Assembly (NCBI GenBank): GCA_958496175.1
Contig: OY292274.1
Location: 45,952,630-46,016,629 of the forward strand
DNA length: 64,000 bases
From: Sisyra terminalis
Lineage: Eukaryota > Arthropoda > Insecta > Neuroptera > Sisyridae
Direction of reading: 5' to 3'
Numbering within the stretch: position 1 is the stretch's first letter; every line of letters begins with the position of its first letter. Shown piece by piece: positions 52,535-64,000 of the stretch. The notes beneath the pieces are model-generated. The model had not been told where the DNA came from. It searched no databases and saw only the letters and a list, made by a program, of their open reading frames with translations. Made by a program: the position numbers and the translations under genes.

Positions 52535-54777
52535 GTAAGAATAATTTTTTGATATTTTAAATTATAAAAAATTGCTCATAATTAGATGAATGCAAAAAAG
52601 CTGTTAATCAAATAAATGAAAGACTTCAAAAAGCTTAACAAAATTCTCTTGAATAAAGATCATCATCCAGAATTCTTAAATAATTCATCGATTTCAGAAA
52701 AATTTCAACATAACATACAAAATTGTGATAAAATTATTTTTGTAAAATAGAATAGCAGCATAATAACACCTTGTTCTCATTAGTTGATTAGTTACAAATG
52801 TGCGACCTTCTACTTATAAGTTAGCCCCTGTCAGTGCAATTCGTCCTCATTTTGTACCAAAAAATATCTATAGTCTACTGTTAGATTATGTAACTATTGG
52901 ATAAAGGTATATACTTATTTTTTTTGCAAGTATTTTAGTTGAGTTCTGTTACTTTGTTTTAAAGTTACTTTAAGCTTTAATTAATATTATTTTAGTAGAC
53001 GGATCTATGAGTCGAAGCCTAAATATTGTAATTAGAACTTTTTTGAGCTTTCTTAGGCTTTTTGAATTACTAATGAATCGAAGTCTTTTTTAGTTTCTAT
53101 TCATTTTGTGCTACGTTTTTAATTTGGCCAGTTCTATTAAATATTTGTGGTGCTGTGAACTCCAATTAGTTACTCTTTTAACCAAATTTTTTAGGACCCT
53201 CTCTATCTCTATCTCTCTATCTTATCCTGTCTACTGCCAATTTTATGCTATTATAATGATTGTCATAAACTCTACTTTTTTGCCTTTCATCCTGATCTTC
53301 GTAATAGAACTAAATAGAAACTCCAACGAATTTTCACATACCAATTATTCATTTCTGCCCTACTATTTAATGTAGGTACTATATTAAGTCTTTTGTAGAA
53401 TCAAATTATAGTTTTCACTTTGTCACCATTTCCTTTCATTTTTTTTGATTCAACCAATGACACCTATCTAGGTGTCACTGAATCAAGAGGTAGATCAAAG
53501 ATTAGGTAGATACATGGATGTATCGGAGTAATATATTATTTCCGACAAATAGCTATACTTTGCTACCATTGATGCTAATTGTTGTCTTATTAATTCGAAG
53601 GATGAACTCAAGTGGGGTCATTGGAAGTAATTACGTCCATTAAACTGGATTTTTGGCGTAGAACAATTTTTTTCTGTTTTTTGTCTGAAGAAAAGTTCAG
53701 TTTTTTGGTTAAATTCATCCCTTCCAGGTTTTTCCCTGACAAGGTTTTTCAAATTGGGGTGGTCAATTTCTTCCTTTTTTCCTCTTTTTCTTGGAGCCTT
53801 GTACAACATCAAGTGTGATTCTTTCTCCAGAATGTAAATAGCTTTTCTTTTTGTCCTTATATCCATGATAGTTTACTCTTCTTTGACTCGGAACAATTAT
53901 GTAACAATTAAATATAAATCAATTAATCAAAATAATCCACTATATAACTCTCTTTTAGCTTAAAAGTTGAAATCAACCATTGTTTAATAAGGGAGGGGGA
54001 TTAGTAATTATTTATAAGCCTCAGTAGAATCAGTCTTGAAATTTCTTAACTAACTTCTTTTTAAGAAACAATCGGGCATATCTGATTAGTTATAGTTGTG
54101 TTTTTAAATCTTGATATTGAGATGCTTTAGATAAAATTCTTTTTTAGTTTACGATACTGGAGCATCTCTTTCTTTACTTTGATTCTATCAAAAATATACA
54201 GTACAGAGAATTTAGCCTCTTAGCCGAAAAAAGATTTTTTTTTAGATCCTTTTTTAAACTCTTTCTCTTTCAATCTGTAATTTAGCTTGTCTTCCCCGTT
54301 TTTTAGTAAAGAAATGCAGTCTTGGGCCATATTTCTCAATGGTCTACGTAGATATAAACTTAGGTATATTTTTACAGTTGATAAAATAATGGGAAATTAG
54401 AAAAGGAATCAATATTACTCATTTTCACTGAGGCTACTACGTGACATATAGTAAGCGACTTACTTTGTGCTGTACTAGATATAACTTTTAGTTGCTTTAG
54501 ATGCGTCTAAATGCTACCTGTTATGGAACCTGGAAGCAATAGCGATAAGTAATAAGTGAAAACTAACGATTGATTCCTAAGTCACCTTGTGAGAATTTAT
54601 GGTGACGGTAAAATTTAGTGATTATAATTGGCAATATGTCGCTTATTGACGCCTCAATAAAAATGAACTTTAGGTTTTAAATGACGTATTTTGGTTATCT
54701 CTGTATTTTTATGGGTGGTCAAAAGCAGTTGGTTAAATGTTGAAATTGTTTTCTATTCCATTTATTTCTATTTTTAG

Positions 54778-55020
54778 GATCTGACGACATCAAAGCTCCG
54801 GAAAGCACACGCTCACGCGGCGTGTTCCGACCAATGTCCGAATTCCCGGAATTGCACTCGACCACGTGGCCCTACGGAAAGTCCATATTCGACGATCCGT
54901 TACATGCTTCTGATCGCATCACCGTTCCTGGCTATCGTTATTTGCCAATTCATCGCGAAACTTATGGATACTCGCCCCGTGCCATCTATCCTCATCAGTA
55001 CAGTTCTGCCTATCGACCAA
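54778..55020 (+). CDS. Mf: Myofilin, second coding exon
   Basis: Acceptor CTATTTTTAG, donor CCAA|GTAAGT (consensus). It is 243 bp, phase 1 at both ends, and codes for residues 31-111. The reading begins G-SDDIKAPESTRSRGVFRP and continues to the Tyr/Pro-rich GYSPRAIYPHQYSSAYRP. Composition (Pro, Tyr, Ser, Arg) and GC content clearly above the flanking introns support coding. If the donor is ignored, the frame stops four codons later (SKY, stop at 55029-55031), so intron retention would give a short isoform. The overlapping frame starting at 54904 is a shadow. Confidence 0.88.
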
Positions 55021-56265
55021 GTAAGTATTGAGCGCTGCGCATGCTCACTACTACAACGAAACTACCCCGACCTATTATACCTTCAAAAAACCTAAAAAGC
55101 TCTGTAAAAATCCCTTCTATTAAAAATGCTGTTTGCGCAATTAAATTTTTGAAATTTCTTGTGCAAATCAGTTAAGTTTTCCTTTCTTCCTTCAACCCTT
55201 TGCCTTTTATCTGCATTAACCGGCTCTGTACTTTTGGTTTTAAATTAATACGCTCACAACACAGAGCCGGTGCTGATCCATTTTTTTCCGCTGGTTTTTT
55301 TTGCATCGAAAGTGAAGACAAGTCTTCATTTTTGATTTGAAAAAAATGGATTTTTCATACCTGAGTTACTTAAAAATATTAATTTTAAGATTAATTGTTT
55401 GCAACTTTTTCTGTTAGCTGGGCACTTGTATAAAAAAATGCAGTAAACATTTGTTTTTTTCTCAATGTTTCGAAATAATTGAACGCTACCGGATTGTTTA
55501 TCTATCTTTTGTTTAAAAAGTTGACACACTATAATAAGAATAATTTTCAACGGTAAATTTGAGGATTGAACTGGCGATGATTTTGCCATCATGTTTTGAG
55601 GATGCCATGATGCCAAATGTTCGACAGTGATTGTTAGCAAATTTGCCGTTGACAATTGGGCGACAATTGATTGTTGTTGATTTATGAAAAAAAACAAATG
55701 ACTTGCTGTATCAATATAAAAATTATTGAAACAATTGAATGGATGCACACTTTTGTTTTGTGAATGCGCATTATTTTCAATTTAGATATAAGTATGTAGA
55801 ACCAAGCGAAAAAAGAAGGATTTTAAATGGAAAAAAAATATAGATTTTTGTCCTTCTTTTTTTTAAACGGATACTGTAGTTTAGAAAAAAAAAATGAAAA
55901 ATCGAAGATGAGAGACTAAAAAACGTAAAATTTAAAAAAAAAATGAAAAAATTTCTGGAACGAGAGCATGATGAATTTTTTTCTGGTTATGTTTAATATG
56001 TAATGAGGATGCTGTGGCGATATGTCCTCTGGATTTAACAGCACCGGATGACGTGTTATTACCCTGGGACATGATTTGATTTCTTTGTTTCACTCACAAA
56101 ATGCAATTGTTCTCTCTTTCTTTATTATTTAACACTTAGAGATTTGATATGAACGTGCGTTTTTTTTTCGTTTTTTGAATTTTTTTCTGTATTTTATGTA
56201 CTTGACTAATTGTTTTTTTCAAAGAGAATTGACATTTTTTTTTATTTTTCTTATTGATGTTTCAG

Positions 56266-56785
56266 CGTAATAACACATCTCTGAACAAAAATCTTACAAT
56301 CTCTTTCTATCAATTTCTCTCGTGGAAACATTTCAATGTCGAAACAATCGCAAAAATGAGAACTCAAAAAAAATGTAATCAAAAATCGAATAGCTCTCTT
56401 TCTCTTAATTTATATATATAGCGCTTGTAAGAATTTGAAACAAACAAAAAAAATTAAAAAAAATTGTTAAAAAATTACGAAATTATCGAAATTGCTTTAA
56501 TAGATTATATAAATTAAGCTTGTTAAACTACACATATATAATTATAAAAAATATATTTATTTCTCTGTCTTATATATTTAAATCATATATATAAATCTAT
56601 ATTTGTCTAATATATAAACTTAACTAATCATTTGTAACGTAATATATTTGAAGAAAAATTGTATTCGGATACCATGAAAGATGCAAGAAAAAACTATCAT
56701 ACCAATATATTTAATTATATAATATTGTTATAAATGAACATCAATGAAAAAGAACTCAATAAACACATTTTAAGACAAAAATTAT
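56266..56785 (+). other. Mf: Candidate alternative terminal exon of myofilin (stop plus 3' UTR)
   Basis: A strong acceptor (pyrimidine tract, then TGTTTCAG, AG at 56264-56265) is followed by CGTAA. Joined to the A left over from the exon ending at 55020, this makes ACG TAA, adding one Thr and a stop. AATAAA occurs at 56758-56763 with a CA site shortly after. Together this would give a ~112-residue myofilin isoform. Supported by splice and poly(A) signals only; AT-rich DNA yields such signals by chance. Confidence 0.35.
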
Positions 56786-58339
56786 AAAGGTTCCAATCCC
56801 TGCTTGCAAACGCTCGAATCGCCTCATCAAAAGGCACTAATTTTCGAAAAATGATTGATCAGAAAGGAGAGAATGACGGGGAACTCTCGGGTTTGTATTC
56901 CATTTACGAATTGAAATCACCAACTAAGCTCCCAATACTTAGTAGATAAATGTATGGTTGAATGAGCTTTACGGCTCATTTGGTGAGCTTTAACGATATT
57001 GACGAATAAACCATCTTCTTTTCTTTAACATGTATATAGAATATACACCAATTCGAATATGAAAAAAGCTTTTCAGTTTCATTTCGATTATATTTTACAA
57101 GTTAACTTTTCTTAAGAGTTTCCAATTTGTTTCGTATTTTCTTCCTTTCAATCAATCAAATATTTATTTTAGTTTTGCTAATGACTTGATTCTCACTTTT
57201 CACTTTTCATTTATGACCAAATAATTTTTCTCGAAGCAAATTTCAAACTGTGGAGAAGACACCAGACACATTGTAGAGAAGAAAAATTCATTGAAAATTT
57301 AAAGAAACACATTTCATTATTAAGTATAATTAATAAATTGTAACTTTGTCTTATTTGTCGTTAATCTAACTGAAATAGTTTTGAAATTTTCCTTGTCTGT
57401 TGTGTTATAAAATATATTACTCTTGTTCACTGTATCTTCATTTGTTTTTAATTGTTAAACATAATTTGTTTTATTAACCTTCTTTTTTTTAGTAGAAACA
57501 AAAAAGTTCTTTTTCCCAATTGTTTTTGCGTAGAAATTTGATTCATTATGTCATCTCCAAAAACTCGATAAAATCAACAAATGTAGTGATTAGTTATTTT
57601 TTTTATGTAAAGAAAATTGAGAAAATTGCCCCATAAAATGCGTTTTGCGCGTGCCTGCCGCTCTAGCATTTATTCGCCGCATTCAAGCATTTGCCAGGGA
57701 ATGGATGGTTAATTTATTTCATATTTTACCACCTTTAATCCACCCTCTAAAACCACCCCTTTAACTCACTCCCAAATCCATTACTATTCTTTTGTTTTTT
57801 GAAATCATCACTTATTTTATTTTTGGGGTTGATATTTTATTTTTTGAACCTTTTTTTTTTTTGAAACGGTTAAAAGTATTTTTTTGTAGAGCGACGTGAC
57901 AAGATTTTTTTGAACTCATCCAAATTAAGTGGGAAAAAGAAGAACAAATATTTTTTTTCAAGGTAAGATAACCAAAAAAAAATCATTTCATTAAAAAAAA
58001 AATTTTTTTCATTCCCTGGAACATTTTTAGTAGCTTAGCTTTGACATTAACACACCAAAATCAAAAGAAAAAAAACACGCCTGTGCTTACTTAAAATATT
58101 TGTACCCCCAAAACACCCTAGTTGGTCTTCCCGTTGTCTTTTGTTATTTGTAGATTGAGTACTTGGCCTAATTGAACTAAAAACTTAACTAAACACACAA
58201 GAAAAAAAACGAACAAGAAAAACAATCAACAAATTTTCATTTATTTCACGATATCGTTTGTTTTTCAGTTTCTTTTATTTTGTTGTATTATTGTTGCTAT
58301 TGATAGTAAGGTAACGTGATTTTTGCTGTAAATTTACAG

Positions 58340-58669
58340 TTTATCGTGTGCCATTGCGTAGCCACTCTCCATTTGAATCGGAGAAAGCTTGGCAGGACCA
58401 CTTAGGTCGTTTGGATTCTATTTCCAAAATGTATCCAAGCCGTTATCCACTTTATTTGCGGTACCATACACCAGGACCAGTTCAAAAGTTACCTGATGAG
58501 AAGCAGTACGACCCCCATCGGGCTTGGCAAGATCATTTGGATCGATTAGCTGAAATCGACAAGTTGTACCCAACACCGGTACCCCTTTCATGGCGTCACC
58601 GGGCCCCAACTCCAGTCAAAGTGGAACAGTTACTACCACGACCCAATCAAGTGGCTTACAATTATGCCG
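58340..58669 (+). CDS. Mf: Myofilin, third coding exon with an internal duplication
   Basis: Acceptor AAATTTACAG, donor GCCG|GTATTT (weak). It is 330 bp, phase 1 to phase 1, residues 112-221. Two copies of a 45-residue unit are visible: AWQDHLGRLDSISKMYP starts at residue 128 (58387) and AWQDHLDRLAEIDKLYP at residue 173 (58522), each followed by PL and an Arg-rich/Pro segment. The units are about half identical, so the duplication is old and kept, suggesting a binding module used twice; the partner is unknown. Reading through the weak donor adds six codons (GISIQI) and a stop at 58687-58689, another possible C-terminus. The exon is clearly coding by composition and lack of stops. Confidence 0.88.
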
Positions 58670-59001
58670 GTATTTCAATACAAATTTGATAAAAGCTCGA
58701 TTATAAACGTTATTTGGAAACTCTAACTGAAGAGAACCAGAAACTAGGAGATTCTCTTCTGTTATGGAATGAGAACGGTATAGTGAAGTTTTCCTCTTCA
58801 CTTTTAAGTTTAATATCTTGAATAGTACCAATTTTTGTTGCAAAAATTTTTCTTAGGCCAAAGTAGGATATGATGCACGATTGATTCTTTCCGTCCTAAG
58901 CCATGGAACCTAATATAATCAGTTACAGAAAACTTCCCTATATCGTTCCACTATTTCACCAGAAGTTGACTTTATTTGTTTCAAGTCTTCTTCCTCTAGC
59001 T
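58670..59001. other. Myofilin intron, 5' part
   Basis: Intron sequence before the nested transposons. No separate feature seen. Confidence 0.5.
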
Positions 59002-59525
59002 CAGTGGTTTTTAACTAAGGTTCTATCGAACTCCAAGGGTTCTGTGAGTCAGTCTCACGGGTCTGACCCAGGTCAAGGCTCACCTCCGACATATATTACC
59101 TATGTATTAATATAAACCTATTTTGAATTTTAAAATCGTACATTATTTTTTCAATTAAAGCAGCCCCTACACGCTCAATATTATTGTACAATATTTTGGT
59201 TTGTGCAATAAAATTGATCATGTATGGGCGATATTGAAAGATTGGGCAATATATTGTATGATTTTCAAAATCTTGAAAATATATTGTACAAATGGGTAAA
59301 TTTTGTGTCGTCAATATCGCCTCCACATGTTGCACAAACCAACATATTGTACAATAATATTGATCATATAGAGACCGCCGTCAATATATTGTGCAACCCA
59401 TATTGCACAATAATATTGAGCGTGTAGGGGCTGCTTTAAGCAGCTGTTTTAAGAAGGGTTCGGTGAGTATATGAGTATATGAAACTAGTGGAGGTCAGTA
59501 TCTCCAACAAGGTTAAGAACCACTG
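59002..59525. mobile_element. Non-autonomous hAT element in a myofilin intron
   Basis: The ends are CAGTGGTTTTTAAC and GTTAAGAACCACTG. The flanks CTCTAGCT (58994-59001) and AACTAGCT (59526-59533) share 6 of 8 bases. It is related to the fragment at 28845 and has the same TIR type as the intact hAT at 15491, which could mobilise it in trans. It carries a second MITE at 59159-59435. Confidence 0.82.
59159..59435. mobile_element. TTAA-flanked palindromic MITE nested in a hAT element (277 bp)
   Basis: The ends AGCAGCCCCTACACGCTCAA and TTGAGCGTGTAGGGGCTGCT are perfect inverted repeats, and pairing continues (ATATTATTGTACAATA-like). TTAA flanks both sides (59155-59158, 59436-59439). The interior is full of ATATTGTACAAT-like words. 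TTAA flanks suggest piggyBac-like or a TWA-target Harbinger family; class not fixed. Confidence 0.8.
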
Positions 59526-59649
59526 AACTAGCTATTAGTCCATTAAAGTAATCTGCAAGAAATAATTTGCGAAACGTTTACAAATCGAGATCATATCTTC
59601 TACCTGGTTTCCAATCTTAATTTCAGCTTTTAAACAATGATTTTTTAAG

Positions 59650-59889
59650 GTCAACCAATTTATACGGCTGGAGGTGGTTTGCCAAAATTGTGGGATTTAT
59701 TGAATCCATCGCCAGCATTGCCTAAATCGGCAATCACCCGCGATCCATGGTGGTGGGATGTTCCCTCATTGAAGCCGTTCAGTCCTTCGTTTAACAGCTG
59801 GGGTAAATCTCCGTTTTATCTGCGTGATTCCTATTTGTCTCCTGTCAAACGCACGTTTTTGTGGGACAAACACCCCATTAGACCTCTTG
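59650..59889 (+). CDS. Mf: Myofilin, fourth coding exon seen
   Basis: Acceptor ATTTTTTAAG, donor CTTG|GTACGT. It is 240 bp, phase 1 to phase 1, residues 222-301. It begins GQPIYTAGGGLPKLWDLLNP, contains ITRDPWWWDVPSLKPFSPSF, and ends LWDKHPIRPL with the first base of the next codon. It is rich in Trp, Pro and Ser, like a filament-packing protein. Read-through past the donor would add GTYTYTDYVTHTYISIGNL and a stop at 59946-59948. The following exon is uncertain: acceptors at 60606, 61515, 62486, 62779 and 63133 would each join in frame and end within 1-40 codons, or the true last exon may be outside the window. Confidence 0.85.
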
Positions 59890-61266
59890 GTACGTACACA
59901 TATACAGACTACGTCACACATACCTACATTTCAATAGGAAACCTATGAGTTATCACGGAAAAACGAACCATCAGACATTTCTCATGAAAACGTTCAATAT
60001 TAAAAAATCAAAATCAGCAATGCATCGCTCATACTTGAACTAATTTATCTTTCAAAAAAAAACTAAATCATTACTCCTTAGACTCAACTTTACGTTGATT
60101 GAGATAAGAATAATAAAGGCTTTGATTATTGTTATAACATCTTATTTTCAAGGAAAATCTAACTAGTGCCAACACTGGTATTATAAAAAGACAGAAAAAG
60201 TTCAGCGAAAATAAACGGTTGGAGTTGACGTTTACGTGTTATACTTCTGTTAAAGTATAGTTGAGTCTATGAGATATGTTTCAAAGAAAACTAAAGATTA
60301 GTTATTCTTAACTGTAAGTGTAACTACTGTTTTCTTAAAAACAGGTGGTTAAAATCTTAAATCTGCAATTAACTAAGTAAAGTTATTTTTCCACCTATAC
60401 TCATTGGCACATCTTTGATTTTTCTTAAGATCAAAATTTTAATCAAAACTCTACGATATTCCTAAAGTTTTTTTTTTTTGATTTTTAACTGACTACGGAC
60501 AATTTATTCATTGTTACCATTGTTTTTTTACTAGAACTTTATTCAAAGTCTATTTTTGGAGAATTTTTCTTATAATACAATTCCATCAAAACTATTTTCT
60601 TTACAGATCGGATATTATAAATGTTGGAAATCTTTAACTTTTCATCTGACGTCAATTTTACATTAAGAGCGTTCAGATTTGTTAAAATCAGGAAACTCAA
60701 TGTTCTAAATGTCAATTTTCATGACTACAAATTCGATCTGGACACCCTTGGTGCGAAATGATAGTTACATGAATTAAAAACCATTATGTTTTTAAAAGTT
60801 AATCAAAGTCAGTATTTTTATACTGAGAATACCATTTTTTCCGTATACTCAAAAATTAATGAATAAAAATATGAGCATCGCATTGTAACTAAAAAAGGAA
60901 TTCAGAAACCAAGATACAAACTTGATTTGAAGAAATTTTTCAAGTGTTAATCAAAAGGCCAAAAAAAATTGTTATGTTTATTTTTTGGACCAAATGAAAA
61001 AATTTTCATTTGAGAACATTTAAAATGAATATCATAGTACTTTGATACAAGAATTACTGACAACAGGACTACGAAAAGGGTTCGACACTCATGAAATAAT
61101 AAAAGCCTGGCAATGAATGAAAAGAACCGCGATGGATAAAAAATAAATTTGGTAAAGATAATGAAAATATTAAGACTACAGTGGTATGGACTTACACAAA
61201 CTAGTTGATATCCATAAGGGTCCAAACTATTGGATTTATATTTTTCCTGAAATGCTTATTTAAAAG
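59890..61266. other. Myofilin 3' region (intron or UTR)
   Basis: No further recognisable coding exon. The acceptor TTTCTTTACAG at 60596-60606 would join to give DRIL and a stop. Confidence 0.35.
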
Positions 61267-61808
61267 CAGAGCTGTCAGAAAAAAGTTTCCCAGTTACTTT
61301 AAAGTATCTAAAATACTGTATCTTAGTTTTTTTTTATTTTTTGACAAAAAGTAACTAGTATCATAGACACTTCTTAAAAGAAACCATATCTAGTAACTTA
61401 AAAAGTATCTTAGATACCAACAAACAACTTAGATACCGAAATATTAGTTACAGAATTTTTGTTGTTTTTTTTATTAAGATTCAACTTACACTCTTATTTC
61501 TTATTAATCTTTACAGGGGAAAAGACATACATACTTTCATTTTTTTTAAGTTTTAAGTAAATTAAATATAAGAAAAACATTTTCTGATTAACTTAAAATA
61601 TCTCCTTACATGTTGCAAAACTTAGTACATACATAATAAGCAACGTAACTAAACAATTATCTTTTGAAGTATTTAAATTACTTAAGATAAGTATTTAAGA
61701 TCCTTTTTTTAAGAGTACCAAAATACCTAAAGTATCTTCGCATACTTTTAAAAACGTTTCTTATTTAGTATAAATAGATACATTCCCAAAATACCTACGA
61801 CAGCTCTG
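61267..61808. mobile_element. hAT-type MITE, CAGAGCTGTC ends (542 bp)
   Basis: The terminal repeats are CAGAGCTGTC and GACAGCTCTG, with flanks TTTAAAAG (61259-61266) and TTTACAAA (61809-61816), 6 of 8 alike. The interior has many short AAGTATCTTAG-like words in both directions. No coding content. Confidence 0.72.
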
Positions 61809-63218
61809 TTTACAAATATCTACTCATTGCAGTTTTTAAATTTAAAATTCAAGTGAAAACGTTTAAACTGTAATGACGTTACATATGACGTCAGGATTGA
61901 GCATCAAACGTATACACTAGATGATTTAAATAAACTAAGTTCTTTGTATTCTGCAATTTTTCACTGTTTCCTTGTAATATTAACAAAATTTACTGTGCCG
62001 ATATTTCCATTTTCAACCATAACTATATAAATATTTTTTTAGACTATATTGGAAGCTGAATAGATCTCTTGCCTATCAAACAAACTTTTTTGTACATTTT
62101 TATACGTTAGAAACGTAAAAAAATAATAAAATAGTAATGAAAACGTTAATGATATCGGACCTCTTGAATGAGCCATATCCACCAGTCCACTCTTGTGAGG
62201 TAGTTTACTTAATTCCAATGAATTCGCTTACTCAATTATGACGTCATTCACTCTGATTAGTGTTGAGCATATCATGACCGATTGCCGTATTTCGATGTTT
62301 TATTTTATCAAAACAATTATCAATCTCACTCTTACTAAAAAATATACCCGTGTTTGGTATTCCCTGGTTCAAGTTTTATTGAATAAATGCAAAATTTTAG
62401 TGATTTAAGTTATTGTTATCAAGCCTATGCGTTCACAAAAATTCATAAAATACACACAAATAATATAAAATAAGATTTAATTTCAGGATAAATTAAAGTT
62501 GATAAAGAAAAAAAATAAACTTAGCTTCAAATCAATTAATCAAATTATCTTGGTTTAATGGATTCCATTATTCTACTTCAAAGTAATCTTTACATGAGAT
62601 CGACTCATTTGTTGTATTTAAAAATACTATATGTTCGTAAAATTGTCATTTGAACGTTATTTTGTTTCATAAGTTCTTTCGTCAAAACTTTCATTAAAAT
62701 TTAATTTTAGCAACTGCTTTAGTAAGATTTCTATGCAAATATCTCATGTAAAAATTTTAATTGAAGAACAAATTTCAGACGCTCCTTTGGGTTGCGAATA
62801 TATAAGACATGACTGAGAGATTTCGGTTTTACGTTCATAGTAAACCGAATTACGGTAATTCTACAATTCAATATAAATACAATTTCGTATTACTATACCT
62901 ACTGTAAACCTAATAAATTAGACTTTTCCAAGTGCATGCGAATAAAATAAAACTTAAATGTCTTTAATTTGTTCATGCTCTAGAATTCTAGTTAGTGTGA
63001 ATATTCTATACTGATTAATGATAAATAATAAATTATATAATTGAAATGAATGATTACCCATTTAAAAAAATCACCTCTTATTAGTCTATTTTATATTACG
63101 TTACGTTGTATGAATATTTTCGATTCTTCTTAGGCTTAACATCATTACCTTTGTATGGTGATCAATATGGTTGTCACTCTTCCCTTGTCAACTTCTTTAT
63201 AAGTATACTATATAGTTT
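61809..63218. other. AT-rich stretch downstream of the seen myofilin exons
   Basis: No gene recognised. The acceptor at 63133 (CGATTCTTCTTAG) would open a 40-codon frame (GLTSLPLYGDQYG...) that runs into the SINE. This could be an exonised terminal exon or chance. Confidence 0.35.
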
Positions 63219-63394
63219 TTTTAACTGTTATTTACCGTCGCTTTACAGCTATTAAGGTTTTTTAGCGACTCAAGGATTAATAAAAACATGTAAATCGAGA
63301 AATATTAAAAATTTGCTCGATACGACATTAGAATCTAGCACCTCCCAGTTTTGGAGCGGCCACTTAGACCACTCGGCCACTAGTAGGCTTTATT
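63219..63394 (-). repeat. tRNA-derived SINE, copy 4
   Basis: On the minus strand: GTGGCCGAGTGGTCTAA (complement of 63364-63380), the best A box of the four copies. It is followed by CTCCAAAACTGGGAGGTGCT, a worn B box, TCGTATCGAGCAAATTTTTA and the tail AAAGCGACGGTAAATAAC. Confidence 0.85.
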
Positions 63395-64000
63395 GAAAGT
63401 TTAGTTGCAAATATAACACATTTGTACCTTCGGGTATTTTCAAAAAAATGTTACAAATGAAGCTTGTAGTAAATGAATCATTTACTAGAAATGTATACCA
63501 ATAAAGAGAAATGAACTTCTGGAGTACCTACTTAAGTTTCTCTTGAGTAGTATACCAACAGTAAAATAAAAGGGAAATGAAAAAAATGATATAAAAAATT
63601 ATTCAGTTTCCGATTATTTTGAATTAATTTCAGCGATTTAAAAAGAAACGCATATATTTTTTTTACTTTGGACTTATATTTGCAATTTTTAATTAATGAG
63701 ACAAATTAGTAGGGAAACTGAATAAATATATTAAGAATGTATAAAAGATTTTTTAAACATATTAATTAGGCTAAAGTTACGATTCCTAGGATAATTATTG
63801 TCAGAGTTTTTTTCATTTTCATTCAAATATGTTTCGGCTTTGTGGAAGTATTAGATATAGAAACGAAAGATATTTAACACGTATTATAAATGTCAATAAT
63901 TATTATTATTTATTTGAGTTATTAAAATTGACTATGGAGATAATACTTTCAAAAAAATGCAAATCTAAAAGCAGAAGTCCAAAATATCAAAATATCGTTT
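63395..64000. other. AT-rich stretch to the window end
   Basis: Nothing recognised. Confidence 0.5.

Noticed and set aside
54190..54250. Spliceosomal-RNA-like words (CTCTTAGCC)
   Set aside because: The surrounding bases do not match U2 or other snRNA conserved blocks.
54904..55095. 63-codon frame overlapping a myofilin exon
   Set aside because: A shifted-frame shadow that ignores the strong donor at 55021.
58418..58609. 63-codon minus-strand frame
   Set aside because: Antisense shadow of the third myofilin coding exon.

Overview
The window is AT-rich eukaryotic DNA with long introns, GT-AG splice sites and many transposable-element remains. It looks like an insect nuclear genome, because the one host gene I can recognise is myofilin (Mf), a thick-filament protein of insect muscle. 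I cannot name the order or species. There are no bacterial features: no operons, ribosome binding sites or CRISPR arrays.

Layout: (1) 1-46.9 kb is intergenic and mostly mobile-element debris. It holds hAT non-autonomous elements with exact 8-bp target duplications (1517-1791, 6562-7888, 11328-12866), LINE fragments (3.9-4.6 kb, 24.1-24.7 kb), a long-TIR element with a 9-bp target duplication (7933-10241), and a three-level nest at 15.06-19.18 kb: a half copy of the long-TIR element contains an old hAT, which contains an apparently fresh hAT with an uninterrupted 593-codon transposase. A pogo-type internal-deletion derivative (36031-36982) and Penelope-like fragments (38.4-39.0 kb, 43.0-43.5 kb) follow. 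(2) About 46.9-64 kb is the myofilin gene on the + strand: a putative promoter and 5' UTR exon near 47.0-47.16 kb, the ATG exon at 52415-52534, then coding exons 54778-55020, 58340-58669 and 59650-59889. The 3' end is not settled here and may lie beyond the window.

The three internal Mf coding exons all begin and end in phase 1 and are multiples of 3, so any can be skipped without a frameshift. At least one candidate short terminal exon (56266) would give a truncated isoform. The Mf introns have been invaded by a tRNA-derived SINE, a MITE with ~118-bp inverted repeats, a TTAA-flanked MITE nested in a hAT element, and another hAT MITE.

The most notable non-coding signal is a family of Penelope-like termini carrying hammerhead-ribozyme cores. 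In the best copy (8502-8995, 11-bp target duplication) two intact cores lie head-to-head in a 454-bp near-perfect palindrome. Further cores or decayed cores occur at 33.2, 38.4, 38.95, 41.4 and 49.8 kb. A four-copy SINE with a Ser/Leu-tRNA-like head is also visible. All calls come from reading the sequence; no database search was run.
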